Assembly: GCA_947442905.1 (NCBI GenBank)
Contig: CANEWV010000040.1
Span: forward strand, 1 to 9,217
Reading direction: 5' to 3'
From: Chitinophagaceae bacterium
GTDB lineage: Bacteria > Bacteroidota > Bacteroidia > Chitinophagales > Chitinophagaceae
Length of the DNA: 9,217 nucleotides
Shown: positions 1-6,892 of the stretch, in pieces
Layout of the letters: each line of letters begins with the position of its first letter
How positions within the stretch are numbered: position 1 is the first letter of the stretch
Notes under the pieces: model-generated
Database searches by the model: none
Seen by the model: the letters and a program-made list of their open reading frames with translations, nothing else
What the model was told of the DNA's origin: nothing
Translations under genes and position numbers: made by a program

Positions 1-300
1 CGTATCGCGCGCAAATCTTTTTGACAACATTAAAGCGGTATCAGCAATATTTAGTTTGTAGTTGATTCGACTTGAAAGCGCAACAGTGTCTCTTGCAAAC
101 CTAGAACTAAGCATAACAGAAGTGTCCGCTATTGATACTTTACTAGAAATTCTTTCAGAAAGCAATATCGTATCACGCCCGATTCTGTTACTAAGCATTT
201 GTGACGTATCACTTAAAGAAAGCTTAGCATTAATCCTGCTTGACAAGGCCAAGGTATCTCTTCCGATTCGCTGACTTAACATGTAAGACGTATCTGAAAT
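1..300 (-). repeat. 84-bp (28-residue) coding tandem repeat, continuing past the window edge
   Basis: Within the giant gene, the 'ML' codon pair of the KLxIADTxxML core recurs at plus positions 25, 109, 193 and 277, exactly 84 bp apart. The next copy, at 355, is 78 bp away. Each unit reads roughly as ML, S-x-RF/RI-x-RDT, LSxRINxK, LxIADT. Units are diverged at the DNA level but keep length and frame. A single similar unit also occurs around 1430-1512. Confidence 0.8.
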
Positions 301-3300
301 ATTCAATTTAGTAGCTAACCCATTAGCTAGCTGATAATTTTTTGCATATGGATATAGCATGTTAGAAGTGTCAGCAATATTCACTTTTGATGCAAGGCCA
401 GAAGTAGATGCATTTGTTTGTTGTAAAACATTCCATTTTGTTGCAACGCTACTCACATTGTTACCTGTGTCAATACTAAAAACACCTGTAGTAGGATTAA
501 ACAAGACGGGTGCATTTGCAGTTAATGCTGCTCTGGCACGAGCATCCGTAAAATATAAATTGGTAAGCTCACCAATATTGTTTGTTTTTAAATTAACAAC
601 ACCAATATTTCCATTCACACTCTGAACAGGCGCGCCTGGTGTTAATAGTTCTACCCAATCAGATAAAGACGTTGAAAAATCAGTGTTTAAAATATAAGAT
701 TTTGATACATCAGTTCTGACACAAACAGTGCCTTTAACAGAGGTGGTACCAAGCGCTTGCATTTCAGCAGCATTGGCAACAACAGAAATAGCAGTAAAAG
801 ATATAGGCGGCAATAACGAACTTGGAATTTTTGTATTAGCGTCAAGGCCCGCTACCCCATTGGGCGCATTTATAAGACTTGCATCTATCTTGCCAATTAA
901 GGCGTTGTTTGTTAAAAAAGAAATAGGCTTATTGGCATCACTCGTATTATCAACATTACCTAAACCAATACTGGCTTTATCTATTACCACATCTCCAATA
1001 AGGGTATTTACAGAGTTCACCGCACCGCTATTGTTATTTATTGTTGGCTTATTAATTAAATCATTGTAATTACCAGTTGTTGCCAACGTACTTAAGCTTG
1101 CTTTTAATGTATAATCACGTAACATGCGCGCAGTATCAGTTATACTTAGCTTTTCATCAATCCTATTTGACAACTGCGTTGTATCGGTAGCCGCGCTTTG
1201 CAAACGCGTAGGCGTAACATAACTATATATGCTATCTGCAAAATTTAATTTTAGATTAATTCTATTGCTTAAAAATCCGGTGTCCACTGCATTAAGCTTC
1301 GTATTGATTCTATTAAATAAAATATCTCCATTTGCTGCATCGTATTTTAAATTAATTCGATCACTTATTGATGTTGAATCAAAAGAACTTGCTATAATTT
1401 GTGCTGGTGTTACATAAACAATACCACTATCAGCAACGTTCAGTTTTTGATTGATTCTATTTGAAAGCGCAATTGTATCTCTATTAAATCGAGCACTAAG
1501 CATTACGGCCGTATCAGATATGTCAACTTTTTGAGCAACAGATGTAGTAAGCGCCTGTCCTTGTATATTAGAAAATTTTAGATCAAGGGCAGCCTGCGTT
1601 AAGGTGCTAATGGGTTTATCTGCATCATTGGTGTTATCTACATTACCTAAACCTACTTTAGAAGGACTAATGCCAGATGCAATTTTAGCGTCTGTTACAG
1701 AATTATTTGCAAGTTTGTCAGTCGTTATTGCACCATTAGCAACTACCGGCATTGCAGCTGTACCAGACAAGTCACCGGCTAACTTTACAACTCCTTTTGT
1801 GCTAGCATCTGCATCAGCAACCGTACTATTTGAATTATTTGAATTGCTACTTCCCCCGTTGGCAACAATTGATGAATCAACATAGGTTTTTACTGCTTTC
1901 ACAGAAGGAAACTTAATATCTGAAGTTCCATCTGCATTGATGTCTAGTGATTGATTTAACTGATCTACTTTTGTATCAATGCGAAGCGATAAATAAGAAG
2001 TATCTCTAGCAATCCTTCTATCTAACATTGCTGCAGTATCCGCAAGCGCAAGTTTTGTAGCAACCGAAGTATTTACGTCCAATGTTTTTGAATAATTAGC
2101 AAGCATAGCCGAAGTGTCTACTAATGCAAGCTTTGAAGCAACCGAAGTATTTACGTCGATTGTTTTTGCATAATTAGAAAGCATAGTAGAAGTATCTGCA
2201 ATCGCAAGCTTTGTAGCAACCGTGCTATTTACATCGTTTGTTTTCGCATAATTAGCAAGCATCGCCGAAGTATCTGCAAGCGCAAGCTTTGTAGCAACCC
2301 AAGTATCTACATCGTTTGTTTTTGCATAATTAGCAAGCATAGCCGAAGTGTCTGTAAGCGAAAGCTTTGTAGCAACCGCAGTGTTTACGTCCAATGTTTT
2401 TGCATAATTAGCAAGCATAACCGAAGTGTCTGCAATCGCAAGCTTTGTAGCAAGTGCGGCTTGTTGTAATGTACTTACAGGCTTATTGACATCAGATGTA
2501 TTGTTTACATTTTGAAGTCCAACCTTAGAAGCACTAATACCGCTAGCTATTTTATCATCCGTTACAGCAGCCGCAGCTATTTTGGAAGTCGTAATTGCTA
2601 ATGCTGCAACAAGTGGACTTTGAGCAGAACCTGCTAAATCACCAGCAAGTTGCACAACACCTTTTGTAGACAAGGTTGCATCCACAATATTTACATTTGA
2701 ATGATTGCCACTTGATGCATTTATAGCAATAACAGAGTCTACATATTGTTTCACCGCTTTTACAGACGGATACTTTGTATCAGAATTTCCATCAACTACA
2801 AGCAGTGTACTTTTATTTGCAGTCGACTCTTTAGCATTAATTCGGTTTGATAACGAAACCGTGTCAATAATTTCATTTCGCTTTAGATACGCACTTAGCA
2901 TTGCAGCAGTATCTGCAACAGATAACCTTACATTAATTCGGTCTGATAATGATAATGTATCCGAACCATTTAGTTTTGAATTAATACGGTTAGACAATGA
3001 AATAGTATCGGTATTATTTAACTTTGCAAGTATCCTATTAGACAACGAGGCCGTATCTGACTTTTTTAAATAAGGCGCAAGCATGGCTGCCGTATCTGCT
3101 ATATTTAATTTTAAATCAAATCCTTCTACCCTTGCTGCAAATAAAGCAAATGGTACTGTCCAAAACTGAGAAGTACCCATATCTATATAATGTTCATCTA
3201 CATCCCAATTGGTGAGTGGAACAGATGGCGCAATAGCAGCTTTAATATTTAAAAAATAAGGACCATTTGACCAATCGATAGAAGTGATAGAAGCTGGACC

Positions 3301-3579
3301 TGAGGTTCTAGTCCCTTTACCAATTACAATGGTAAAAACGCCATCGCTAGAAGCAGCTACTTTATGCGACTCCACATAAACTTGTGCACCTGTTATACTA
3401 CTTTGTATAATTGCGTTTTTGATATAAATAGTTCTTCCTTTTGCTGGATTACCTGAAGCATCTTTCGCAATGGCTTGAAATAAAATACCATCTGGAACTT
3501 TCGAAACTTGTGCATGAATAAACAAGGCCAGACACTGTAGGACAATGATAAAAATGATTTTTTTTGAATTGACGCGCAT
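1..3579 (-). CDS. Giant repetitive surface protein with phage tail-fibre-like modules (3' end outside window)
   Basis: The frame was read codon by codon and has no stop over 1193 codons; the gene continues past the left edge. The start is the ATG at 3577-3579, followed by a signal peptide (hydrophobic core about residues 8-21, cleavage after HA at 22-23). Residues 24-151 resemble the N-domain common on Bacteroidota surface proteins: DGILFQAIAKDASGNP near the start, GVFTIVIGKG in the middle, MGTSQFWTVPFALFA at the end. Next come ADT/ML repeats (about 156-250), module A (261-379), a 26-residue tandem array (376-519), module B (546-668), more ADT repeats, a tail-fibre-like segment (about 837-1019) and a 28-residue array reaching the edge. 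The C-terminus is unseen, so a T9SS sorting domain, a peptidase S74 chaperone or another ending cannot be judged. It is third in an operon, 5 bp after the T9SS protein gene, with no obvious Shine-Dalgarno, so translation may be coupled. Role as a fibrous adhesin is inferred. Confidence 0.9.
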   Translation of the reverse strand, partial: MRVNSKKIIFIIVLQCLALFIHAQVSKVPDGILFQAIAKDASGNPAKGRTIYIKNAIIQSSITGAQVYVESHKVAASSDGVFTIVIGKGTRTSGPASITSIDWSNGPYFLNIKAAIAPSVPLTNWDVDEHYIDMGTSQFWTVPFALFAARVEGFDLKLNIADTAAMLAPYLKKSDTASLSNRILAKLNNTDTISLSNRINSKLNGSDTLSLSDRINVRLSVADTAAMLSAYLKRNEIIDTVSLSNRINAKESTANKSTLLVVDGNSDTKYPSVKAVKQYVDSVIAINASSGNHSNVNIVDATLSTKGVVQLAGDLAGSAQSPLVAALAITTSKIAAAAVTDDKIASGISASKVGLQNVNNTSDVNKPVSTLQQAALATKLAIADTSVMLANYAKTLDVNTAVATKLSLTDTSAMLANYAKTNDVDTWVATKLALADTSAMLANYAKTNDVNSTVATKLAIADTSTMLSNYAKTIDVNTSVASKLALVDTSAMLANYSKTLDVNTSVATKLALADTAAMLDRRIARDTSYLSLRIDTKVDQLNQSLDINADGTSDIKFPSVKAVKTYVDSSIVANGGSSNSNNSNSTVADADASTKGVVKLAGDLSGTAAMPVVANGAITTDKLANNSVTDAKIASGISPSKVGLGNVDNTNDADKPISTLTQAALDLKFSNIQGQALTTSVAQKVDISDTAVMLSARFNRDTIALSNRINQKLNVADSGIVYVTPAQIIASSFDSTSISDRINLKYDAANGDILFNRINTKLNAVDTGFLSNRINLKLNFADSIYSYVTPTRLQSAATDTTQLSNRIDEKLSITDTARMLRDYTLKASLSTLATTGNYNDLINKPTINNNSGAVNSVNTLIGDVVIDKASIGLGNVDNTSDANKPISFLTNNALIGKIDASLINAPNGVAGLDANTKIPSSLLPPISFTAISVVANAAEMQALGTTSVKGTVCVRTDVSKSYILNTDFSTSLSDWVELLTPGAPVQSVNGNIGVVNLKTNNIGELTNLYFTDARARAALTANAPVLFNPTTGVFSIDTGNNVSSVATKWNVLQQTNASTSGLASKVNIADTSNMLYPYAKNYQLANGLATKLNISDTSYMLSQRIGRDTLALSSRINAKLSLSDTSQMLSNRIGRDTILLSERISSKVSIADTSVMLSSRFARDTVALSSRINYKLNIADTALMLSKRFARDT
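520..1071 (-). other. Tail-fibre-like segment inside the giant protein
   Basis: Residues about 837-1019 of the giant protein carry, in order, several motifs typical of phage and prophage tail fibres. They are NYNDLINKPTIN (about 1036-1071), GLGNVDNTSDANKPIS, then NGVAGLDANTKIPSSLLPP followed by VRTDVSKSYIL and WVELLTP, then SVNGNIGVVNL, and finally YFTDARARAAL (523-555). The motif recognition is from memory of the family. The order matches tail-fibre stalk proteins, which are usually trimeric. Confidence 0.7.
1576..1944 (-). repeat. Module B: second copy of a ~120-residue coding duplication
   Basis: Residues 546-668 of the giant protein match residues 261-379 (module A) in order. Both start with DG-x-SD-x-K-Y/F-PSVKAVK, continue with STKGVV-Q/K-LAGDL and then KIASGIS, and end with VGL-x-NV-x-NT-x-D and STL-x-QAAL. 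Module B is a few residues longer (123 against 119) because of a Ser/Asn-rich linker after VDS. The copies are clearly homologous but strongly diverged, so the duplication is old. Confidence 0.85.
2023..2454 (-). repeat. 78-bp (26-residue) coding tandem array, about 5.5 units
   Basis: In the giant gene the 'ML' codon pair lies at plus positions 2023, 2101, 2179, 2257, 2335 and 2413, every step being exactly 78 bp. The unit reads approximately VATKLALADTSAMLANYAKT plus a short D-V-N/D-T linker. Units are far more alike than those elsewhere in the gene, which suggests recent expansion or gene conversion. The array starts directly where module A ends and lies between modules A and B. Confidence 0.92.
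2443..2799 (-). repeat. Module A: first copy of the ~120-residue coding duplication
   Basis: Residues 261-379 of the giant protein. The copy includes DGNSDTKYPSVKAVKQYVDS, then STKGVVQLAGDLAGS, TDDKIASGIS and VGLQNVNNTSDVNKPVS. The KGVV-LAGDL and GL-x-NV-x-NT-D-x-KP elements are widespread in tail fibres and in Bacteroidota surface repeat proteins. It runs straight into the 78-bp array at its C-terminal end. Confidence 0.85.
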
Positions 3580-3584
3580 GGAAA

Positions 3585-4103
3585 CTATTGTGATTTTATT
3601 AATGTTAATGTTTGAATATGCAGTTGGCCTATTTGTACTTTTAAGTAGTAAGTGCCAGCAGCAAGAAATGAAGTTGAAATTTCATATCCAGACCTAAGCC
3701 CATATATAGATGTGGTAAAGCTTTTAATACGCAAACCAGCAGCATTGTAGAGATGTAAATCATACATCACTGCTGTAGTATAATTAAATACAGAATAAGA
3801 TGTAACTGTTACTTTTTCGATAAATGGATTGGGATACGCTTTTAATTGAAGCGGCTGAACCGTTGGCACCACCACACAATTAATGGTGAATAAATTTGCA
3901 GTACCATGTATGCTAACAGAAACACCATTTGATAATAAAAAACAACGCTCACTATCAAATAAAATAGACCCTGAAAATATACTTTCGGTTTGACCAGCAC
4001 TACCCACTACCCCCATTGTATAAGGCATACTTATTTGTGCTTGAGCTTTACTTGCAAAAAGGAGCATCAGGCAAATTCTAACGAAGCGCTTTAAACCTAG
4101 CAT
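3585..4103 (-). CDS. Small secreted protein with T9SS type A sorting domain
   Basis: A 172-residue exported protein. The signal peptide covers residues 1-22 (Lys/Arg start, core CLMLLFASKAQA, mature chain from Q23). The central part (23-84) is a small domain I do not recognise, with two cysteines (C54, C76) that could form a disulphide. From about residue 85 a type IX secretion C-terminal sorting domain follows: YPNPF at 90-94, LAAGTYYLKV at 147-156, and a final strand ending LTLIKSQ. This domain sends the protein across the outer membrane, usually to the surface. Almost half of the mature chain is sorting signal, so the cargo is unusually small. The start overlaps the upstream lipoprotein gene by 26 bp, and the giant gene begins 5 bp after the stop. 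A partner or anchor role for the giant protein is inferred from position only. Confidence 0.88.
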   Translation of the reverse strand: MLGLKRFVRICLMLLFASKAQAQISMPYTMGVVGSAGQTESIFSGSILFDSERCFLLSNGVSVSIHGTANLFTINCVVVPTVQPLQLKAYPNPFIEKVTVTSYSVFNYTTAVMYDLHLYNAAGLRIKSFTTSIYGLRSGYEISTSFLAAGTYYLKVQIGQLHIQTLTLIKSQ

Positions 4104-4500
4104 TGATTTTTTTTCCGTTTAACAAATAGGTGAGCGAAAGCGAATCGTAACTAAGAAAGCTGATGTAATAACTTTGTTTTACAATAATACCAGATGGGTA
4201 ATTATTAAATACTTCTCTTAAAGAATCCGATACCTGAAGGGACCATTCACCAGTTGCTCCATCTGAATCCGTAAAATTATTAGTAGATAAATATTTTTTA
4301 ATATAACCTACCTGGCTTCCTGCCAAAATTTGCGGTAGACTATCAACCGTAAGACCTTTTAATTTCCAGCTGGTCAAAGTGGAACCAGTGCCCATTAAAT
4401 AATCTTTCTTGATTTCGAGTAAACTTTTTGGATCTTTTTTGTTGCATGCAAACAACATTAAAACCATTACTATTGGTAAGAATCGCCCCCTATAAATCAT
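4078..4500 (-). CDS. Putative outer-membrane or periplasmic lipoprotein, possibly lipocalin-like
   Basis: A 140-residue protein with a short basic start, a hydrophobic stretch (residues 7-18) and a lipobox LFAC with the acylated cysteine at C19. This points to processing by signal peptidase II. The residues after the cysteine (NKKDPK) are typical of Bacteroidota lipoproteins. The body shows SWKLKGLTVDS, a STNNFTDSDGATGEWSL segment and alternating strands up to the end. The pattern recalls the small lipocalin-like beta-barrel lipoproteins of this phylum, but that is a weak resemblance and the ligand is unknown. It is first in the three-gene surface cassette and shares 26 bp with the T9SS protein gene. 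A 193 bp gap with palindromes and a possible promoter lies upstream. Confidence 0.8.
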   Translation of the reverse strand: MIYRGRFLPIVMVLMLFACNKKDPKSLLEIKKDYLMGTGSTLTSWKLKGLTVDSLPQILAGSQVGYIKKYLSTNNFTDSDGATGEWSLQVSDSLREVFNNYPSGIIVKQSYYISFLSYDSLSLTYLLNGKKINARFKALR

Positions 4501-4522
4501 ACTAAGTCGTATTACGATTTGT

Positions 4523-4550
4523 GCGTATGTTAAAACATACCCGTATACGC
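4523..4550. promoter_or_regulatory. Palindrome cluster upstream of the lipoprotein gene
   Basis: A 7-bp inverted repeat, GTATGTT-AA-AACATAC, occupies 4525-4540. It is followed at once by the perfect palindrome CGTATACG (4542-4549). GCGTAT at 4523-4528 can also pair with ATACGC at 4545-4550, so two structures compete. The cluster starts 23 bp upstream of the lipoprotein start. It could be an operator or a leader hairpin. It is not followed by a U-run, so it is unlikely to be a terminator. Confidence 0.4.
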
Positions 4551-4600
4551 TTAAATGTCAACTAAATACTTGTTGAAGAGAAATTACATAGTGGTACAAT

Positions 4601-4613
4601 CTGTAATATACAG
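4601..4613. repeat. Short inverted repeat in the surface-operon leader
   Basis: CTGTA-ATA-TACAG forms a 5-bp stem with a 3-base loop. It lies about 100 bp upstream of the lipoprotein start. A repeat of this size can occur by chance in AT-rich DNA. Confidence 0.25.
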
Positions 4614-4643
4614 TGCTTAAAATTTGTAAGACAGTAAAGGAGA

Positions 4644-4671
4644 CAAAGATATTGACCGATTTTACGGCAAA
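4644..4671 (-). promoter_or_regulatory. Candidate Bacteroidota-type promoter for the surface-protein operon
   Basis: On the minus strand, TATCTTTG (4644-4651) fits the Bacteroidota -7 element TAnnTTTG. TTTG at 4668-4671 could be the -33 element, with a spacer of 16 bp, slightly shorter than usual. If it is used, the transcript would have a leader of roughly 135 nt containing both inverted repeats. It is the only such match seen in the gap. Confidence 0.35.
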
Positions 4672-4693
4672 TGCTGGCTTGAATCTATTTACA

Positions 4694-5776
4694 CTATGAA
4701 CTAGCTTGTTTTAAGGTAGCAAGCACTTCATCGGTAACTCCACCAAAAAAGCAGATACCAGCAGCCTTATTATCCAAAGCATATTTGATACCCGAAGCTA
4801 GTTCAGATTGATTGTTGAAGTCTGATAAAAATAATCCAGCATAAAGTGGCACCCCATCTTTAAGGAATCTCACGCCTTCTGCAACGGCGTCACCAATCCA
4901 AGCAACACCCTCTTGGTAAAATCCATGATAGATCATTGGGAAAACCATGTCTAAGTTCCAGTTGGTCCAATCTTGTCTTACCATTCGGCGGGCAAGTTCT
5001 GGCATAGGAAAAACAGCTGCACTAATTTTTTTATTGTGTTTATGGGCAACAACTGCTAAATCATTTACAACATTATTAATCGCTTCATACCTAAAAAGTC
5101 GCCAAGAAACTTGCGCATCTGGATAGCGAAGTGATAATGGATCATTGCCCGTTTTAGCAGCATACGCATCTCTACAAGTTTTGCAATAACAAAAATCGTA
5201 AGCAGGAAGCTCGGTGCGTTGATCTAGTTTATACGTATCCCATAAATTTAATGGTAACACCACATCACAAAAACGAATATAATCGAGATGTAGTCCATCA
5301 ATATATTTTTTTGATAAAATAGTATCTGCTTCATTTTTTAAAAAATCTTGCACTTCAGGTTTTGTAGGACACAACCATTTGTAATAACCAACATAAGGTG
5401 GCTTGGTTGCACATGAATCTCCAGTACGGGAAATAGCAGACCACTCTGGATGTTGTTTCAACACATCACCTCTATTCATCGTCCAATTCCAGCGGTGTGC
5501 TTCTAGCCCAGCATTTTTTGCTTCGGTGTAATGTTTTTCACTATCGGCTTCAAATAAAATACCTCTAATGCCAGCATCATAATACGCTTTATATCTTTTT
5601 TTAAGCACTGCAACATCCTCTTTTTGATTGGGATTAATCCAAACCCAGTGCTTATTTTTTCCTTTTTTTAGCGTGCTATCTACTGGCATGTTTGCAATGG
5701 CAGGTAAAGTGGCAAAGCCAGCAGCAGCAGCGGTTCCAATACTATTTTTTAAAAATTGTCTACGATTATTTGACAT
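4694..5776 (-). CDS. Tat-exported glycosyl-hydrolase-like (family 10-like, GHL10) protein
   Basis: A 360-residue protein starting with a Tat signal: NRRQFLK at residues 4-10, then an Ala-rich core and a likely cleavage site near A28. It resembles the putative glycosyl-hydrolase TIM-barrel proteins (GHL10/DUF4015-like). Visible elements are HWVWINP (43-49), AGIRGILFEAD (68-78), WLCPTKPEVQDFL (134-146), the strand end DGLHLDYIRF (160-169) with D165 as the best catalytic-site candidate, FCYCKTC with cysteines 196, 198 and 201, and late strands DMVFPMIYHGFYQ and ICFFGG. The cysteine cluster also occurs in relatives and may bind a metal. The substrate is unknown. It follows the CBM9-like gene after 9 bp, so the two are probably co-transcribed and may act on the same glycan. 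Catalytic activity is not proven for many members of this family. Confidence 0.85.
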   Translation of the reverse strand: MSNNRRQFLKNSIGTAAAAGFATLPAIANMPVDSTLKKGKNKHWVWINPNQKEDVAVLKKRYKAYYDAGIRGILFEADSEKHYTEAKNAGLEAHRWNWTMNRGDVLKQHPEWSAISRTGDSCATKPPYVGYYKWLCPTKPEVQDFLKNEADTILSKKYIDGLHLDYIRFCDVVLPLNLWDTYKLDQRTELPAYDFCYCKTCRDAYAAKTGNDPLSLRYPDAQVSWRLFRYEAINNVVNDLAVVAHKHNKKISAAVFPMPELARRMVRQDWTNWNLDMVFPMIYHGFYQEGVAWIGDAVAEGVRFLKDGVPLYAGLFLSDFNNQSELASGIKYALDNKAAGICFFGGVTDEVLATLKQASS

Positions 5777-5785
5777 ACAATAAGT

Positions 5786-6613
5786 TTAGTTTTTAAAATA
5801 TATATAGCCCCATTTAGCAGGTACATGCATATCAACAACACCGGTTGGATTCCATACCCAATTGTGTTCCGAAATAGGCTTATTATTTTGATTTAATTTT
5901 TTTCGATACGATATTCCATCTGGTTCAAGTGTCCACTGTACTCGTGAAAAATTGATGCGCCAAGGTTTATTAAAAGAAGGAGTAGCCGCGCGTTGTACTT
6001 TTGAAATAGCGGTAAATGGAATTGCCATTTCTAATGTCCATCCACTATCAATATCAGTATTGTCGTTGATGGTTCCATTTGCAATGATTTTAGATTGAAT
6101 ACCCGCTGTGTTCCAACCCATATCAAAAGTGCCCCCCTTTTTATAAGGCTTATTCATAAATAAATCCATGATGGTTCCAAGAACATTGATTTCAATTTCA
6201 AAATATTGTTCACCATCACCCATCGGGTCAATAAAAACTTCAAAATCATGATCACGATAAATGATGTCGTCGTGTTTTTTTAAAGTGCCCCACAAATGTG
6301 GCTCTTCTAGCTCCGCTCCAATATATAAATATTGACTATCCCACATCATTTTTACCTCGGTACTAAATGTTGGTTTGGGTTTTGCTGCACCTTCTATATC
6401 TTCAAAATTTGAAATCAATACCGCTTGTTTCCAATCATGTTCATTTAATTTTCCATCCACCTTTATGGGCCGCTTTGCCATTCGGGCTGTATACTTTTTT
6501 TCAGAATGAAGCGACGAAGAAAGAACCGATTGAGCCTTTACAACAGTGCAAAACAGTAATAGTAAGCCCATTAAAGCACTCGTTTTTTGCTGAAAAAGCA
6601 GTTTTGACCTCAT
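5786..6613 (-). CDS. Exported CBM9-like carbohydrate-binding protein
   Basis: A 275-residue protein with a signal peptide (core ALMGLLLLFCTVV, cleavage likely after A27). The rest is a single CBM9-like/DOMON-type beta-sandwich. Visible elements are IKVDGKLNEHDW (50-61), MMWDSQYLYIGAEL (89-102), DHDFEVFIDPMGDGEQYFEIEIN (121-143), where acidic residues fit calcium or sugar binding, SGWTLEMAIPF, WRINFSRVQW, and a closing WVWNPTG followed by KWGYIYF. The length fits stand-alone members of the family. No catalytic domain is attached, so a binding or accessory role outside the cytoplasm is likely. It leads a two-gene unit with the glycosyl-hydrolase-like gene, 9 bp downstream, and is divergent from the PSCyt1 gene. 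The ligand cannot be read from the sequence. Confidence 0.87.
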   Translation of the reverse strand: MRSKLLFQQKTSALMGLLLLFCTVVKAQSVLSSSLHSEKKYTARMAKRPIKVDGKLNEHDWKQAVLISNFEDIEGAAKPKPTFSTEVKMMWDSQYLYIGAELEEPHLWGTLKKHDDIIYRDHDFEVFIDPMGDGEQYFEIEINVLGTIMDLFMNKPYKKGGTFDMGWNTAGIQSKIIANGTINDNTDIDSGWTLEMAIPFTAISKVQRAATPSFNKPWRINFSRVQWTLEPDGISYRKKLNQNNKPISEHNWVWNPTGVVDMHVPAKWGYIYFKN

Positions 6614-6892
6614 ATTCTATTCTTTCTGCTTAAAAATAAGTCAAAATTGCGGATACCGCTTTAACAGAAAAGGCATTTTACACATCAAAATTAACGCAAA
6701 TTAAGCAGGTGATTATTTTTAAAGTATTATTATTTAATATATTATAAATTACATATTATTTATATTTATTATTAAAACTGCTCTTATTTAGCCGTTTTAA
6801 CCACTTTTTTATCTACCCCACACAATACGCAAAAAATGGGCCTATAAAGAAGTATATTTAAATACTGATTTGCCATCATAAACCTGCTACTT
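6614..6892. promoter_or_regulatory. AT-rich divergent intergenic region
   Basis: This 279 bp spacer must hold the start signals for both flanking units. Positions 6725-6777 consist of A and T except for a single C, a good candidate for a flexible or easily melted promoter region. No tRNA, repeat or convincing hairpin was seen. For the plus-strand gene only a degenerate box was found (TTTG at 6869-6872, without TA at the right distance). Confidence 0.5.
6686..6693 (-). promoter_or_regulatory. Possible -7 element for the CBM9-like/GHL operon
   Basis: TAATTTTG on the minus strand matches TAnnTTTG and would give a leader of about 65 nt. No TTG/TTTG was found at the expected -33 distance, so the call is weak. 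Confidence 0.25.

Noticed and set aside
2023..2454. CRISPR-like regular repeat spacing
   Set aside because: The 78-bp units are contiguous, in frame and coding, with no unique spacers between short identical repeats.
62..3073. Several plus-strand open frames opposite the giant gene
   Set aside because: They are antisense to a continuous 1193-codon minus frame with signal peptide and recognisable motifs. Their translations are low-complexity mirrors of the repeats and lack their own start context.
1..3579. Prophage tail-fibre gene
   Set aside because: The protein has a Sec signal peptide and a Bacteroidota surface N-domain, and its neighbours are envelope proteins rather than phage genes. 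The unseen left flank could still change this view.
4525..4540. Rho-independent terminator of the glycosyl-hydrolase-like gene
   Set aside because: The stem is AT-rich and only 7 bp, has no adjacent T-run on the minus strand, and lies about 150 bp past the stop.
6367..6633. Plus-strand 88-residue open frame
   Set aside because: It is antisense to the start of the CBM9-like gene, which has clear family motifs and a signal peptide.
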